A stretch of DNA of 64,000 nucleotides from Faecalispora jeddahensis (lineage in GTDB: Bacteria; Bacillota; Clostridia; Oscillospirales; Acutalibacteraceae), in contig NZ_CBYL010000001.1 of NCBI RefSeq assembly GCF_000577335.1, forward strand, positions 1-64,000, written 5' to 3'. Below, in pieces: positions 32,905-43,310 of the stretch (the stretch's first letter is position 1; each line of letters begins with the position of its first letter). The position numbers were made by a program, and so were the translations under genes. The notes beneath the pieces were generated by a model that was given only the letters and a program-made list of their open reading frames with translations, had not been told where the DNA came from and searched no databases.

Positions 32905-35110
32905 GTACGCTTTCCTCCGACAGGAACCAGCCCATCCCCGAATAGCGCAGTGTCTTTCGATTATTATTGACCATGGCTTCGATCACCTGTTCCATGCCCA
33001 CCAGAATCAAAAGCGATTTTGCGCGGGTGATGGCCGTGTAGAGCAGGTTGCGGTAATTCAGCTGCGACGGCCCGGTATACAGCGGGATGACCACCGCCTG
33101 AAATTCGTTGCCCTGGCTCTTGTGGACCGTCATGGCGTACGCCAGATCAAGCTCTGACGCGCTTTCGAGCGGATATAGCACATAGCGGTCGTCCATCTGC
33201 ACTGTGAGCGTACCGCCGCGCTTATCGATTTCGAGCAGGATGCCGACGTCGCCGTTGTACACGCCCTCGCCGGTGCTTCCGTCCGGACGCTGCCAGGTCA
33301 GGTTATAATCGTTGCGTACCTGCATCACCTTGTCGCCCGTGCGCAGGACGGCGCGGTTTACGTTGATCTCGCGTTTCTGCGGTCCGGGAGGATTCAGCGC
33401 CTCCTGCAGACGGCGGTTCATTTCTTCCGTCCCCACAGCGCCGCGCTTGCCGGGGCAGAGCACCTGAATATCCACCGTGGGGTCGTAACCGTAGGTGCGG
33501 GGCAAACGTTCCGTATACAGCCCCACAACCGTATCTGCGATGCGGTCGGCCTGACGCATCGGGAGAAAGAAAAAGTCCCCGGTGCGGTCATGCAGCTCCG
33601 GCAGTTCGCCCGCCACCACGCGGTGCGCGTTGCGAACGATCAGGCTGTTCATCGCCTGGCGGAATACCTCCTGCAGCTGCACGACAGGAAATTTGCCGCA
33701 GCGGATCAGATCGCCCAGCACGTTGCCCGCGCCGACGGACGGAAGCTGATCGCAGTCGCCCACCAGAATCAGCCGGCAGCCGAGCGGGAGCGCGTGCAGC
33801 ACGCTTTCGAACAGCTGAACGTCCACCATCGAAAGCTCGTCCAGCACCAGCGCATCGCAATCCAGCAGATTTTTTTCGTTGCGCGCAAAGGTGGGCGCAT
33901 CGCGGTCGTTCCACTCCACCTGAAGCATCCGGTGGATGGTTTTCGCCTCCTTGCCCGTCACCTCGGACATGCGCTTCGCCGCCCGACCGGTGGGCGCTGC
34001 GAGCAGCACCTTTTCGCCCTGCTCCTCCAGAATGGAAATGATGGCGTTGAGGGCCGTCGTTTTTCCGGTGCCGGGGCCGCCGGTCAAAATCAGCATGCCC
34101 TGCTCGAGCGCCTGCCGCACCGCCTGCTTCTGCCCCTCGGCATACTCAATGCCAAGGCGCTCCTCCACCGCCGCGATATGTCCGTCAACATTCCGCAGCG
34201 ACTGCGCCGGATAACGAAGCAGCATCAGCAGCCGACCCGCACAATACGATTCGGACTGGTAATAGCGCGGCAGAAAGATAAATTCCCGCCCGCCGAGCAG
34301 TTGGGGGATCAGTACGTGCTCTTCCTTCAATTCTTCGAGGACGGAGAAAAGCATCTCCGGCTCCACTCCAAGCATGCGCGCGGCGGCGGGGATCAGCTTG
34401 TCCTTCGGCAGGCAGGTATGGCCGTTGTTCGTGTTGTGCCGCAGCACATAGTGGAGCCCCGCGCGCAGGCGCGAAAAGTCGTCTTGATCCACGCTCGCGG
34501 ATTCCGCAATGAGATCGGCGCGCCCAAAATCGATATCGACGCCGTCGGCGCACAGCAGAAACGGGTCGGTGCGGATCAGCTCTGCGGAGGATGGGCCGTA
34601 CTGCTTCCAGACCCGCAGGGCTTCTTCCGGCGTGATCCCAAACCCGCCCAGATACAGCATGATTTCGCGGATGCCATAGATGCGCTGAAACTCCTGCGCG
34701 ATTTTTTCCGCCTTAGCGCGGGTGAGACCCTTGATGCCGGCAAGGCGCTCCGGCTCCTGCTCCATCACCTCGAGCGTATGCTCGCCGAATGCCTCTACCA
34801 GACGCGTTGCTGTGGCGGGGCCGATTCCCTTAACCGCGCCGGAGGACAGGTACCGCAGGATGGCATCTGCTGTTTTGGGCGCAGAACGCTCGAATGCTTC
34901 CGCCTTAAACTGCTGGCCGAAGCTTGGGTGATGAATCCAAGTACCGATGACGCGCAGCTCTTCCCCGCAACCGACCCAGGGGAGGGTGCCGACCACTGTG
35001 ATCAGCTCCTCCCCTGCTTTCAGCTCCAGGATTTTATACCCGTTATTCTCATTGCTAAAGACGATTTCTTCCACTGTGCCGGTCAGTTCCAGCAATTGTT
35101 TTTCCTGCAT
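32894..35110 (-). CDS. recD2: ATP-dependent 5'-3' DNA helicase RecD2
   Basis: 738 residues, the usual RecD2 length. Order: an OB-like N-terminus; helix-hairpin-helix tandem (GIGPATATRLVEAFG, LAGIKGLTRAKAEKIAQEF); the helicase core with Walker A ILTGGPGTGKTTALNAII and Walker B CDALVLDELSMVD; then motif VI-like TVHKSQGNEFQAVV and AITRAKSLLILVG. RecD2 acts in recombination and mismatch-related repair without RecBC. The ATG at 35110 with GAGG upstream is preferred. It shares an operon with comF. Confidence 0.95.
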   Translation of the reverse strand: MQEKQLLELTGTVEEIVFSNENNGYKILELKAGEELITVVGTLPWVGCGEELRVIGTWIHHPSFGQQFKAEAFERSAPKTADAILRYLSSGAVKGIGPATATRLVEAFGEHTLEVMEQEPERLAGIKGLTRAKAEKIAQEFQRIYGIREIMLYLGGFGITPEEALRVWKQYGPSSAELIRTDPFLLCADGVDIDFGRADLIAESASVDQDDFSRLRAGLHYVLRHNTNNGHTCLPKDKLIPAAARMLGVEPEMLFSVLEELKEEHVLIPQLLGGREFIFLPRYYQSESYCAGRLLMLLRYPAQSLRNVDGHIAAVEERLGIEYAEGQKQAVRQALEQGMLILTGGPGTGKTTALNAIISILEEQGEKVLLAAPTGRAAKRMSEVTGKEAKTIHRMLQVEWNDRDAPTFARNEKNLLDCDALVLDELSMVDVQLFESVLHALPLGCRLILVGDCDQLPSVGAGNVLGDLIRCGKFPVVQLQEVFRQAMNSLIVRNAHRVVAGELPELHDRTGDFFFLPMRQADRIADTVVGLYTERLPRTYGYDPTVDIQVLCPGKRGAVGTEEMNRRLQEALNPPGPQKREINVNRAVLRTGDKVMQVRNDYNLTWQRPDGSTGEGVYNGDVGILLEIDKRGGTLTVQMDDRYVLYPLESASELDLAYAMTVHKSQGNEFQAVVIPLYTGPSQLNYRNLLYTAITRAKSLLILVGMEQVIEAMVNNNRKTLRYSGMGWFLSEESVHEM

Positions 35111-35159
35111 ATTCTCATCCTCGGCTGTGTTTGCTGTTGATTTCAGTATACCTCTTTTT

Positions 35160-35513
35160 CTATGTATTTGCAAATTCCCCGTTCAGTGTTTCCGGCAGAT
35201 CCGCCGCCATACATAGCCGGACGCTTGGGTTCGCGAGGGCAAATGTTTCGCAGATCGCCCTTGTTTCGCGATCCATCCCGCAGTCCACACAGATCAGCTC
35301 TCTGTGCCCGGTATGGCGCAGCCAGCGCAAACGCTCGAGCGCTCCGCGCAGCCGGTATTCCACCCTGTTATCGTTCCCTGAAACACACACCAAAACCGTG
35401 ATTTTCTCTTCCCAGCCCGGACGGGTCAGCCAGAACAATACAAAACGGCACAGCTCCGTAAGGCCAACCACCGCAAAAAACGCCACCAGAATTCTGCCGA
35501 TCATATCTTCCAT
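35160..35513 (-). CDS. Small membrane-anchored protein of unknown function
   Basis: 117 residues. One N-terminal hydrophobic helix (about 5-28) is followed by a soluble domain: KITVLVCVSGNDNRVEYRLRGAL, a Trp/Arg-rich stretch, ELICVDCGMDRETRAICETFALANPSVRLC. The alternation resembles a small Rossmann-like or truncated GT2 fold, but I cannot assign a family. GAGGTGAT lies before the ATG. It is just upstream of recD2 with a 49-base gap, so they may share a transcript. Confidence 0.7.
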   Translation of the reverse strand: MEDMIGRILVAFFAVVGLTELCRFVLFWLTRPGWEEKITVLVCVSGNDNRVEYRLRGALERLRWLRHTGHRELICVDCGMDRETRAICETFALANPSVRLCMAADLPETLNGEFANT

Positions 35514-35563
35514 TTGTAATCACCTCATTGCTATGATATGCGAAAAAGGAAAAAATGACAGTC

Positions 35564-35590
35564 GGCAGGCTGAGCCTGCACTCGCGTCGC
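35564..35590. repeat. Dispersed palindromic repeat, copy 2 (inverted relative to copy 1)
   Basis: The complement reads GCGACGCGAG then TGCAGGCTCAGCCTGC, matching 7733-7758 with two mismatches. It lies in a 530-base gene-free interval (35514-36041) in which I see no coding region. Confidence 0.6.
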
Positions 35591-35991
35591 GGCAGGTTAA
35601 ATCTGCATATACGTCACGGAGTAGCGCAAGGAAACCATCCCCTCCGCGCTCCATTCGTCACGTGTACGCTGGCTGCTTTCACGCAAAAACAGCCTTTCAA
35701 ATATAATTATTTTGTCTTTACGGGTTCCTGTGTGAACTCTGCTGGCGCATCAAAAAATTCGCAGAGAAAACAACCTAATCTATCGCGAACAAATAACTTT
35801 TGCCGAACAAAGAAAACTATCTGCCCCTGCATGAAAGGAAAACCCTGCGCCAGGAGAAATTTCTCGCTATATCTCAGAAAACGTTATATTTTGCAAAATT
35901 TATACTATAAGTATTAAAAATTGATATAAAGAATCGCTTCTACACAAAGAAAATCCCATGCGTGCGCCATGGAAGAATCACATGCACAGCA

Positions 35992-36025
35992 CAAAAAAGA
36001 GGAAAGCACAAAGGCCTTCCTCTTT
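35992..36025 (-). terminator. Terminator of metK
   Basis: On the minus strand AAAGAGGAA pairs with TTCCTCTTT, followed by further Ts, directly after the metK stop. Confidence 0.8.
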
Positions 36026-36041
36026 CCTATAAAAATACTGA

Positions 36042-37223
36042 TTAAGCCAGCGCGGCCTTCAGCTGCTCTGTTTTGTCTGTCTTCTCCCACGCGACACCCA
36101 GATCCTCGCGGCCCATGTGGCCGTAAGCCGCCAGCGGGCGGTAGATCGGCTGATTGAGGCCGAGCGACTTGATCAGCGCGGTCGGGCGCAGATCGAACAC
36201 TTTCTGAATCGCGGCTTCCAGCTGGGCGCTGGTATAAACGGAGGTGCCAAAGGTTTCCACTAAAATGGAAACCGGACGCGCTACGCCGATGGCATAGGCG
36301 AGCTGCACCTCGCATTTTTCGGCAAGGCCTGCGGCAACAATGTTCTTGGCAACATAGCGTGCCGCATATGCCGCAGAACGGTCTACCTTCGTCGGGTCTT
36401 TGCCGGAAAACGCGCCGCCGCCGTGACGGCCGAAGCCGCCGTAGGTATCGACGATGATCTTCCGGCCGGTCAAGCCACTGTCGCCGACAGGGCCGCCGAC
36501 CACAAAGCGGCCGGTGGGGTTGATATAATACTTGGTGTTCTCATCCAGCAGATCGGCAGAAACCACCGGGCGGATCACCTGCTCGAGAATATCCTTGTGA
36601 ATCTGCTCCTGGGTCACGTCGGGGTCGTGCTGAGTAGAAACGACCACTGCCTCCACACGGGTGGGCTTACCGTTCTCATACTCCACCGTTACCTGCGTTT
36701 TTCCGTCGGGACGCAGATACGGCAGGGCACCGTCTTTTCGCACAGCCGCCAGGCGCTTGGCCAACGCGTGAGCAAGATAAATGGGCAGCGGCATCAGCGT
36801 TGTGGTTTCGTTGCAGGCAAAACCGAACATAATGCCCTGATCCCCCGCACCGATCAGATCATTTTCATCTGTGGCGCCGCCGCGGGCTTCAAACGATTGG
36901 TTCACACCCATCGCAATATCGGGCGACTGCATATCGATCGAAGTCAGCACGCCGCAGGAATTGCCATCAAAGCCATACTGGGGGTCATCGTAGCCGATCT
37001 CGCGGATCACTTCGCGGGCGATCGCGGGAATATCAACGTAGCACTCTGTCGAGATTTCGCCCATTACGTGCACCAGTCCGGTGGTCGCCGTAACCTCGCA
37101 GGCCACGTGGGCTTTTTCGTCCTGTGCCAGAATGGCGTCCAGAACGGCGTCGGAAATCTGATCGCAAACTTTATCGGGATGTCCCTCTGTTACCGATTCA
37201 GATGTAAAAAAATATTTTGACAT
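36042..37223 (-). CDS. metK: S-adenosylmethionine synthetase
   Basis: 393 residues. It makes S-adenosylmethionine from methionine and ATP. The family signatures [16 protein letters not shown] and [19 protein letters not shown] are intact, as is the N-terminal [24 protein letters not shown] with metal and ATP ligands. The ATG at 37223 has AGGAGG upstream. The gene is alone on its transcript and sits behind an S-box riboswitch, so its expression should fall when SAM is plentiful. Confidence 0.98.
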   Translation of the reverse strand: MSKYFFTSESVTEGHPDKVCDQISDAVLDAILAQDEKAHVACEVTATTGLVHVMGEISTECYVDIPAIAREVIREIGYDDPQYGFDGNSCGVLTSIDMQSPDIAMGVNQSFEARGGATDENDLIGAGDQGIMFGFACNETTTLMPLPIYLAHALAKRLAAVRKDGALPYLRPDGKTQVTVEYENGKPTRVEAVVVSTQHDPDVTQEQIHKDILEQVIRPVVSADLLDENTKYYINPTGRFVVGGPVGDSGLTGRKIIVDTYGGFGRHGGGAFSGKDPTKVDRSAAYAARYVAKNIVAAGLAEKCEVQLAYAIGVARPVSILVETFGTSVYTSAQLEAAIQKVFDLRPTALIKSLGLNQPIYRPLAAYGHMGREDLGVAWEKTDKTEQLKAALA

Positions 37224-37252
37224 AATTACGCCTCCTAATACAATAAGACAAT

Positions 37253-37397
37253 GAAAAAATCCACCGTTCGGAGAAGCCAAACGGTGGAAAGCAACCTCAT
37301 CTGCCGGCTTTATCCGCAGGATTTGGCACCTTTCGCACATTGCGCAGGTTGCCGGACATCACAGGGCCTGTTCCCTCCGTCACTCTTGATAAGGAAT
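37253..37397 (-). promoter_or_regulatory. SAM-I (S-box) riboswitch controlling metK
   Basis: On the minus strand the aptamer begins CTTATCAAGAG at about 37393. It continues with the GGAGGGA, GGCCCTGTGATGTCCGGCAAC, AAGGTGCCAAATCC and GATAA conserved blocks, closing near 37295. The expression platform is the terminator CCACCGTTTGG/CCGAACGGTGG plus TTTTTT at 37253-37288. Known S-box logic: SAM binding frees the terminator and stops transcription. Confidence 0.95.
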
Positions 37398-37462
37398 TAT
37401 TCTGTTGTAAACCAACATCTTTCAGGCACCAGAAACAATGCTCCGGCATCTGTGATGAGATT

Positions 37463-37490
37463 ATTATAACATATTATATGAAGAATACAA
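37463..37490 (-). promoter_or_regulatory. Promoter of the metK riboswitch transcript
   Basis: On the minus strand TTGTAT, 16 bases, TATAAT, about 70 bases upstream of the aptamer. Confidence 0.65.
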
Positions 37491-37513
37491 AATAAAAGTC
37501 GAAAAAATAGTTG

Positions 37514-38086
37514 CTAAACCGGATGAATCATTTCACGATTTTTTTGAACAAATGGTTGCAAAGACTTAAACAATACTGCCGCAATCGCACTGTTGAGAGA
37601 AGCCTTGAGCAGATTGAACGGAATGATCGCCGGCAGAATCAGCGCGTCGAGCGCCGCCTTCGGCATGCCGAAGAAATGTACGGTAAAGATGTAGTTCATC
37701 GGTATCATCAGCGCTGTCATCGCCAGCGTGCCAAGCACCATGCCGACCACCGCGTCAGAAAACTTATGCTTTCTCTTATAAAACTCGCCTACCAGGAAAA
37801 TCAGAGCGCCGGACGCCACAAAATGCATCACCAGGCCGACCCATCCATTGCCGCCGAAGAAAACCGCCTGAATGACAGAAACCACAAAAAGCACCAGAAG
37901 CGCCGGGCTCGAACCAAACAGGAGCGCTGCGATCAAAATGGGAGCATCCGCCATGTCGTACACCAGAAACGGCGCCGCGGGAATAAGAGGAATACGGACG
38001 AAAGCGACCAGCACCACAGAAATTGCCGCCAGCACGGCAAGCTGGGTCATCTGAATAATGCTCTTTTGGGTCATGGATTTATTCAT
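37514..38086 (-). CDS. ribU: ECF transporter S component, riboflavin-type (RibU)
   Basis: 190 residues with about six membrane helices. S components capture a vitamin and dock onto the shared ECF energising module encoded elsewhere. The layout fits RibU-like S components: an AALAAISVVLVAFVRIPLIPAAPFLVYDMADAPILIAALLFG-like N-terminal block and a loop with GGNGWVGLVMHFVASGA. The assignment to riboflavin rests mainly on the FMN riboswitch directly upstream. The ATG at 38086 has GGAGAG upstream. Confidence 0.92.
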   Translation of the reverse strand: MNKSMTQKSIIQMTQLAVLAAISVVLVAFVRIPLIPAAPFLVYDMADAPILIAALLFGSSPALLVLFVVSVIQAVFFGGNGWVGLVMHFVASGALIFLVGEFYKRKHKFSDAVVGMVLGTLAMTALMIPMNYIFTVHFFGMPKAALDALILPAIIPFNLLKASLNSAIAAVLFKSLQPFVQKNREMIHPV

Positions 38087-38118
38087 TTCTATTGTCTCTC
38101 CTTTTTTCGCTGTCAACG

Positions 38119-38145
38119 AAAAAAATCCCGCAGAAAATCTGCGGG
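38119..38145 (-). terminator. Terminator of the FMN riboswitch expression platform
   Basis: On the minus strand CCCGCAGA, 3-base loop, TCTGCGGG, then ATTTTTTT, located between the aptamer and ribU. Confidence 0.85.
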
Positions 38146-38169
38146 ACAAAACAAACGCAAACGCGCAGT

Positions 38170-38289
38170 TCTTCTTCCATCCGGACTATACCGTCGGCTT
38201 TGGAATCTCACCAAAATCAGCACATGCTCGCGGGCTAACGGCCAAAAACCGCATTACCGCCGGTGGGGAATCACACCCCGCCCCGAAGA
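38170..38289 (-). promoter_or_regulatory. FMN (RFN) riboswitch controlling ribU
   Basis: On the minus strand the conserved order is complete: TCTTCGGGGCGGGGTG, ATTCCCCACCGGCGGTAAT, GCCCGCGAGC, GGTGAGATTCC, AAGCCGACGGTATAGTC, GGATGGAAGAAGA. It closes as a six-stem junction. FMN binding should favour the downstream terminator. Confidence 0.96.
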
Positions 38290-38312
38290 CAGCTTATTTA
38301 ATTGATATTTTT

Positions 38313-38341
38313 ATTATATTCACTTGATATTAATTTGTCAA
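38313..38341 (-). promoter_or_regulatory. Consensus promoter of the ribU riboswitch transcript
   Basis: On the minus strand TTGACA, 17 bases, TATAAT: both hexamers match consensus exactly, about 25 bases upstream of the aptamer. Confidence 0.85.
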
Positions 38342-38447
38342 TAGGGGATTGTAAATTCCCTTTGCTAATCATAAAAGAAAGGAAACTGTTCTTTTCCCAT
38401 GCCCAAACAAGGGACACAAAAACGGCTGACATCAACACTGGTTATGC

Positions 38448-38478
38448 AAAAAGCCCCCGGCCAAAATGGTCGGGGGCA
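38448..38478 (-). terminator. Terminator after tuf
   Basis: On the minus strand GCCCCCGACC pairs with GGCCGGGGGC (one wobble) and is followed by TTTTT. It ends the rpoB-tuf gene string. Confidence 0.85.
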
Positions 38479-38501
38479 ATCAGACAAGTTAAAACCTGAA
38501 A

Positions 38502-39707
38502 TCAGGCTTTTACAACGCCGGTAACAACACCGGAGCCAACTGTACGGCCGCCTTCACGGATAGCGAAGCGAAGACCCTCTTCAATCGCGATGGGGGTAAT
38601 CAGCTCAACATCCATGTCAACGTTATCGCCAGGCATGCACATCTCGGTGCCCTCGGGCAGAGAGATAACGCCGGTAACGTCGGTAGTTCTGAAATAGAAC
38701 TGGGGACGATAGTTGTTGAAGAACGGAGTATGACGTCCGCCTTCTTCTTTGCTCAGGATATAAACCTGGCCCTTGAACTTGGTATGCGGATGAATGGTAC
38801 CGGGCTTCGCCAGAACCTGGCCGCGCTCGATTTCATTTCTCTGAATACCACGGAGCAGAACGCCTACGTTATCGCCGGCCTCAGCGTAATCCAGAATCTT
38901 TCTGAACATTTCGATACCGGTAACAACAACCTTGCGGCGCTCTTCGGTCAAACCAACGATTTCAACTTCCTCAGAAGTTCTCAGCTGGCCACGCTCCACT
39001 CTACCGGTAGCAACAGTGCCGCGGCCGGTGATGGTGAATACGTCTTCAACAGGCATCAGGAAGGGCTGGTCAGCCTTACGCTCAGGAGTGGGGATAAAGC
39101 TGTCAACTGCATCCATCAGTTCGAGAATGCACTTGTACTCGGGAGCATTGACATCCTTAGAGGTGGATTCCAACGCCTGCAGAGCAGAACCGCGGATGAT
39201 CGGGGTGTCGTCGCCCGGGAACTCATACTCGTTGAGCAGATCGCGGATTTCCATTTCAACCAGATCCAGCAGCTCGGGATCGTCAACCTGGTCAGCTTTG
39301 TTCATGAACACTACGATATAAGGCACGCCTACCTGACGGGACAGCAGAATGTGCTCTCTGGTCTGGGGCATGGGGCCGTCCGCAGCAGAAACAACCAGGA
39401 TAGCGCCGTCCATCTGAGCAGCGCCGGTGATCATGTTTTTCACATAGTCGGCGTGGCCAGGGCAGTCAACGTGCGCATAGTGGCGGTTAGCAGTCTGGTA
39501 CTCAACGTGGGAAGTGTTGATCGTGATACCACGCGCTCTCTCTTCGGGGGCCTTATCGATGTTCGCGTAATCAACGAACTCGGAAGTGCCGTTCAGGTTC
39601 AGAACCTTGGTGATAGCGGCGGTCAATGTGGTTTTACCATGGTCAACGTGGCCAATGGTACCAATGTTTACGTGCGGTTTGTTTCTTTCAAACTTTGCCT
39701 TTGCCAT
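38502..39707 (-). CDS. tuf: Translation elongation factor Tu
   Basis: 401 residues. It delivers aminoacyl-tRNA to the ribosome as a GTP complex. G motifs GHVDHGKTT (near 20), DCPGHADYV and NKADQVDD are intact. The threonine in [14 protein letters not shown] (switch I) and the C-terminal barrel [33 protein letters not shown] are canonical. AGGAGG precedes the ATG. It is last in the rpsL-rpsG-fusA-tuf string. Confidence 0.99.
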   Translation of the reverse strand: MAKAKFERNKPHVNIGTIGHVDHGKTTLTAAITKVLNLNGTSEFVDYANIDKAPEERARGITINTSHVEYQTANRHYAHVDCPGHADYVKNMITGAAQMDGAILVVSAADGPMPQTREHILLSRQVGVPYIVVFMNKADQVDDPELLDLVEMEIRDLLNEYEFPGDDTPIIRGSALQALESTSKDVNAPEYKCILELMDAVDSFIPTPERKADQPFLMPVEDVFTITGRGTVATGRVERGQLRTSEEVEIVGLTEERRKVVVTGIEMFRKILDYAEAGDNVGVLLRGIQRNEIERGQVLAKPGTIHPHTKFKGQVYILSKEEGGRHTPFFNNYRPQFYFRTTDVTGVISLPEGTEMCMPGDNVDMDVELITPIAIEEGLRFAIREGGRTVGSGVVTGVVKA

Positions 39708-39806
39708 TGGAAATCCTCCTTTTATTTTTCATAAATCAATTTTATCATAGTAAGACTACGCCTATTCTAACAAGTCGGGTATGAAAAATCAAGCCTTTTG
39801 CGCCTG

Positions 39807-41888
39807 TTAGTCGTTCTTTTTGCTGCGGTCGGAGATGATGCCTTCCGATACAGATTTCGGCACTTCAGAGTAGTGCGCGGGCTCCATAACATACTGGCCG
39901 CGGCCCTGTGTTTTAGAGCGCATGTCGGTTGCATAACCGAACATTTCGGACAGCGGAACCTCGGCATTGATCTGCTGTGCGCCGGAAACGGCGTCCATAC
40001 CCAGAATCATTCCGCGGCGGGAGTTCAGGTCGCCGATAACGTCGCCCATGTACTCGTCCGGAACAGTGACAACAACCTTCATGATGGGTTCCATCAGAAC
40101 CGGGTCAGCTTTTCTCATAGCCTCTTTGAACGCCATAGAACCGGCGATCTTAAACGCCATTTCAGAGGAGTCGACCTCATGATATGAGCCATCATACAGC
40201 GTAACCTTTACGTCAACTACGTTGTAGCCCGCCAGAATACCGGTCTGCATCGCGCCCTGAATACCCTGATCAACAGCAGGAATATATTCCTTCGGGATCG
40301 CGCCGCCGACAACAGCGTTGACAAATTCGTAGCCCTTGCCCGGGTTCGGCTCAATACGGATCTTCGCGTGACCGTACTGGCCCTTACCGCCGGACTGTCT
40401 GGCATACTTGGTGTCTGCCTCGGCATTTCTGCGGATGGTTTCTTTGTAAGAAACCTGGGGCTTACCAACGTTCGCCTCTACCTTAAATTCACGCAGCAAA
40501 CGGTCTACGATGATTTCGAGGTGAAGCTCGCCCATGCCGGCGATGATGGTCTGGCCAGTCTCTTCGTCGGTATAAGCCTTGAAGGTAGGGTCCTCTTCTG
40601 CGAGCTTCGCAAGAGCAATACCCATCTTCTCTTGACCGGCCTTTGTTTTCGGCTCGATCGCAACACGGATAACAGGCTCCGGGAACTCCATGGACTCGAG
40701 GATAACCGGGTGTTTTTCATCGCACAGGGTATCGCCGGTGATGGTGTTCTTCAGGCCGACCGCCGCGGCAATATCACCCGCATACACGGTTTCGATATCC
40801 TGGCGGTGGTTCGCGTGCATCTGCAGAATACGGCCGATGCGCTCGTTATTATCCTTCGTGGAATTGTAAACAGTGGAGCCCGCGGTGAGCATACCGGAGT
40901 ATACGCGGAAGAAGCACAGCTTACCGACAAAGGGGTCGGTAGCGATCTTAAACGCCAAAGCGGAGAAAGGCTCTTCATCGGAAGAATGGCGAACCTCCGG
41001 CTCTTCGGTGTCGGGATTTACGCCCTTGATCGCTTCAATGTCTGTCGGAGCAGGCATGTAAGCCACGATCGCGTCGAGCAGCTTCTGCACACCCTTGTTC
41101 TTGTAGGATGTACCGCAGGTAACCGGAACCATGTGGTTCGCGATGGTCGCCTTGCGGATGCAGTCGCTGATTTCAGCCTCTGTCAGAGCTTCCCCATTGA
41201 GGTACTTCTCAAACAGGACATCGTCCTGCTCTGCCACATGCTCTACCATCTCGGTGTGGTATTTTTCCGCCAGCTCTTTCATATCCTCCGGAATTTCTTC
41301 CTCGCGGATATCTTTGCCCAGATCATCGTAGTAAACATAAGCCTTCATGTTTACCAGGTCGATGATACCGCGGAAAGTGTCCTCACTGCCGATCGGCAGC
41401 TGGATCGGAACCGCATTGCACTTGAGGCGGTCTTTCATCATCTGTACCACGCGGTAGAAATCGGCGCCCATAATGTCCATCTTATTGACGTAGGCCATAC
41501 GGGGAACCTTATATTCCTCAGCCTGGCGCCATACGGTTTCGGACTGAGGCTCTACTCCGCCCTTCGCGCAGAAGACGGTAACGGAACCGTCCAACACACG
41601 CAGGGAGCGCTCTACCTCTACGGTAAAGTCAACGTGGCCGGGAGTATCAATAATGTTGATTCTATGACCCTTCCAAAAGCAGGTAGTCGCAGCGGAGGTA
41701 ATGGTAATACCTCTCTCCTGCTCCTGTGCCATCCAGTCCATTGTCGCGGAACCGTCGTGGGTTTCACCGATCTTATGGTTAATTCCCGTATAATACAGAA
41801 TACGTTCTGTTGTTGTTGTTTTACCAGCATCGATATGGGCCATGATGCCGATATTTCTTGTCATTTGAAGCGATACCTGCCTCGGCAT
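39807..41888 (-). CDS. fusA: Translation elongation factor G
   Basis: 693 residues, the standard length. It drives ribosomal translocation and, with ribosome recycling factor, ribosome splitting. GTPase motifs [40 protein letters not shown] and [10 protein letters not shown] are present. The domain-IV tip [13 protein letters not shown] and the C-terminal [18 protein letters not shown] are also present. AAGGAGG precedes the ATG. The string order rpsL, rpsG, fusA, tuf is the conserved str operon. Confidence 0.99.
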   Translation of the reverse strand: MPRQVSLQMTRNIGIMAHIDAGKTTTTERILYYTGINHKIGETHDGSATMDWMAQEQERGITITSAATTCFWKGHRINIIDTPGHVDFTVEVERSLRVLDGSVTVFCAKGGVEPQSETVWRQAEEYKVPRMAYVNKMDIMGADFYRVVQMMKDRLKCNAVPIQLPIGSEDTFRGIIDLVNMKAYVYYDDLGKDIREEEIPEDMKELAEKYHTEMVEHVAEQDDVLFEKYLNGEALTEAEISDCIRKATIANHMVPVTCGTSYKNKGVQKLLDAIVAYMPAPTDIEAIKGVNPDTEEPEVRHSSDEEPFSALAFKIATDPFVGKLCFFRVYSGMLTAGSTVYNSTKDNNERIGRILQMHANHRQDIETVYAGDIAAAVGLKNTITGDTLCDEKHPVILESMEFPEPVIRVAIEPKTKAGQEKMGIALAKLAEEDPTFKAYTDEETGQTIIAGMGELHLEIIVDRLLREFKVEANVGKPQVSYKETIRRNAEADTKYARQSGGKGQYGHAKIRIEPNPGKGYEFVNAVVGGAIPKEYIPAVDQGIQGAMQTGILAGYNVVDVKVTLYDGSYHEVDSSEMAFKIAGSMAFKEAMRKADPVLMEPIMKVVVTVPDEYMGDVIGDLNSRRGMILGMDAVSGAQQINAEVPLSEMFGYATDMRSKTQGRGQYVMEPAHYSEVPKSVSEGIISDRSKKND

Positions 41889-41964
41889 AGTTTCCTCCTT
41901 AATTCTGAAAAATGTATCCGCTCATTATGCTAACACGGAAAATCTTTCGGTCAACGCCGGAAAA

Positions 41965-42435
41965 TTACCACCTGTAATGAGCAAACGCCCTGTTGGCTTC
42001 CGCCATCTTATGCGTATCATCACGCTTCTTGGCAGCGCCACCGGCACCATTAATCGCATCAAGGATTTCCCCGGCAAGTCTTTCTTTCATGGTCTTTTCG
42101 GATCTCAGTCTGGAATAACGGGTGATCCAACGCAGACCCAGCGTCTGCCTTCTTTCAGGACGAACCTCCATAGGAACCTGGTAGGTCGCGCCGCCCACGC
42201 GGCGGGCTTTAACCTCCAAAGCAGGCATTACGTTTTCCATCGCCTGCTCGAACATCTCGAGCGGGTCTTTTCCTGTTTTTTCACTGACAATATCAAACGC
42301 GCCGTAAACGATCTTCTGGGAAACTCCCTTTTTACCGTCCAGCATAATATTATTGATCAGTCTGGTGACAAGCTTGGATTTGTAAAGCGGATCGGGCAAA
42401 ACATCACGTTTCGCAATAGAACCTCTTCTTGGCAC
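41965..42435 (-). CDS. rpsG: 30S ribosomal protein S7
   Basis: 156 residues. S7 nucleates assembly of the 3' domain of 16S r[39 protein letters not shown] and [23 protein letters not shown] are conserved S7 blocks. The start is the GTG at 42435 with AAGGAGG upstream; an earlier GTG 18 bases upstream lies before that site. The next gene is fusA, 76 bases on. Confidence 0.98.
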   Translation of the reverse strand: MPRRGSIAKRDVLPDPLYKSKLVTRLINNIMLDGKKGVSQKIVYGAFDIVSEKTGKDPLEMFEQAMENVMPALEVKARRVGGATYQVPMEVRPERRQTLGLRWITRYSRLRSEKTMKERLAGEILDAINGAGGAAKKRDDTHKMAEANRAFAHYRW

Positions 42436-42581
42436 TTTACTTCCCTCCTTCACATAAATGATATCATAGGTACTCGAAAGGACAAACTCCCGTGGGCCGA
42501 AGAGACGCTCTTATCTATTTTATAAAAACGCCGCAGTTGTGCATACGCACGCAGCCGTAAGGTTTCTGTCATATTCGGTTT

Positions 42582-43013
42582 TTAGCCCTTTTTCGCAGCG
42601 CCGGGCTTCGGACGCTTCGCACCGTACTTGGAACGGGCCTGCATGCGCTTCGCAACACCCTGGGCATCCAGAGTTCCGCGGATAATGTGGTAACGCACGC
42701 CAGGCAGGTCCTTTACACGACCGCCGCGGATCATTACAACACTGTGTTCCTGCAGATTGTGGCCGACACCCGGGATATAAGCACTGACTTCAATGCCGTT
42801 AGACAGACGCACTCTGGCGATCTTTCTGAGAGCTGAGTTAGGCTTCTTCGGGGTAGCGGTCTTGACAGAAGTACAAACGCCGCGCTTTTGGGGGGAATCC
42901 TGATCGATAGCGATCCGTTTCTTGGAGTTCCAACCTTTCAGAAGCGCCGGGGCCTTGGCCTTTCTTTCGCTGACTTCTCTGCCCTTGTGGACCAGCTGGT
43001 TAAACGTGGGCAT
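42582..43013 (-). CDS. rpsL: 30S ribosomal protein S12
   Basis: 143 residues. S12 sits at the decoding centre. [63 protein letters not shown] is canonical. Lys in [11 protein letters not shown] and Lys in RVKDLPG, the usual streptomycin-resistance positions, are both wild type. The ATG at 43013 follows GGAGGTG; an ATG 15 bases upstream lies before the site. It opens the str gene string after a roughly 300-base gap from rpoC. Confidence 0.98.
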   Translation of the reverse strand: MPTFNQLVHKGREVSERKAKAPALLKGWNSKKRIAIDQDSPQKRGVCTSVKTATPKKPNSALRKIARVRLSNGIEVSAYIPGVGHNLQEHSVVMIRGGRVKDLPGVRYHIIRGTLDAQGVAKRMQARSKYGAKRPKPGAAKKG

Positions 43014-43227
43014 ATGACACCTCCTCACTGAAATTTAATATGTTAAACAGGAATATATTTCCCGCATTAACCGAATTGATACTTAAGATAGACGGCTTGT
43101 CTTTGCAGGACGCAAAGAAGTAAAATTTTCACAAAACAACTGCGGAATTCTCCGCCTCCCGGCGAAAAAAACGCTGGAAGAAACCGGGAAATACCGCACT
43201 ACAATTTGTAAAAACTCCACAAGTAGA

Positions 43228-43277
43228 CAGCGGAATCCTGCTCTTTTTTACGATGCTTTGAGCAGGATTTTCGCTGT
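43228..43277 (-). promoter_or_regulatory. Stem-loop in the rpoC-rpsL intergenic region
   Basis: ACAGCG..AATCCTGCTC pairs with GAGCAGGATT..CGCTGT over about 16 bp around a 16-base loop, with no T-run on the minus strand. It lies within the 43014-43310 gap, which has no coding region and no promoter I can call. A processing or attenuation role between rpoC and rpsL is possible. Confidence 0.5.
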
Positions 43278-43310
43278 TCTTTTCACAAATCATCACAATT
43301 GGTTATTTTA

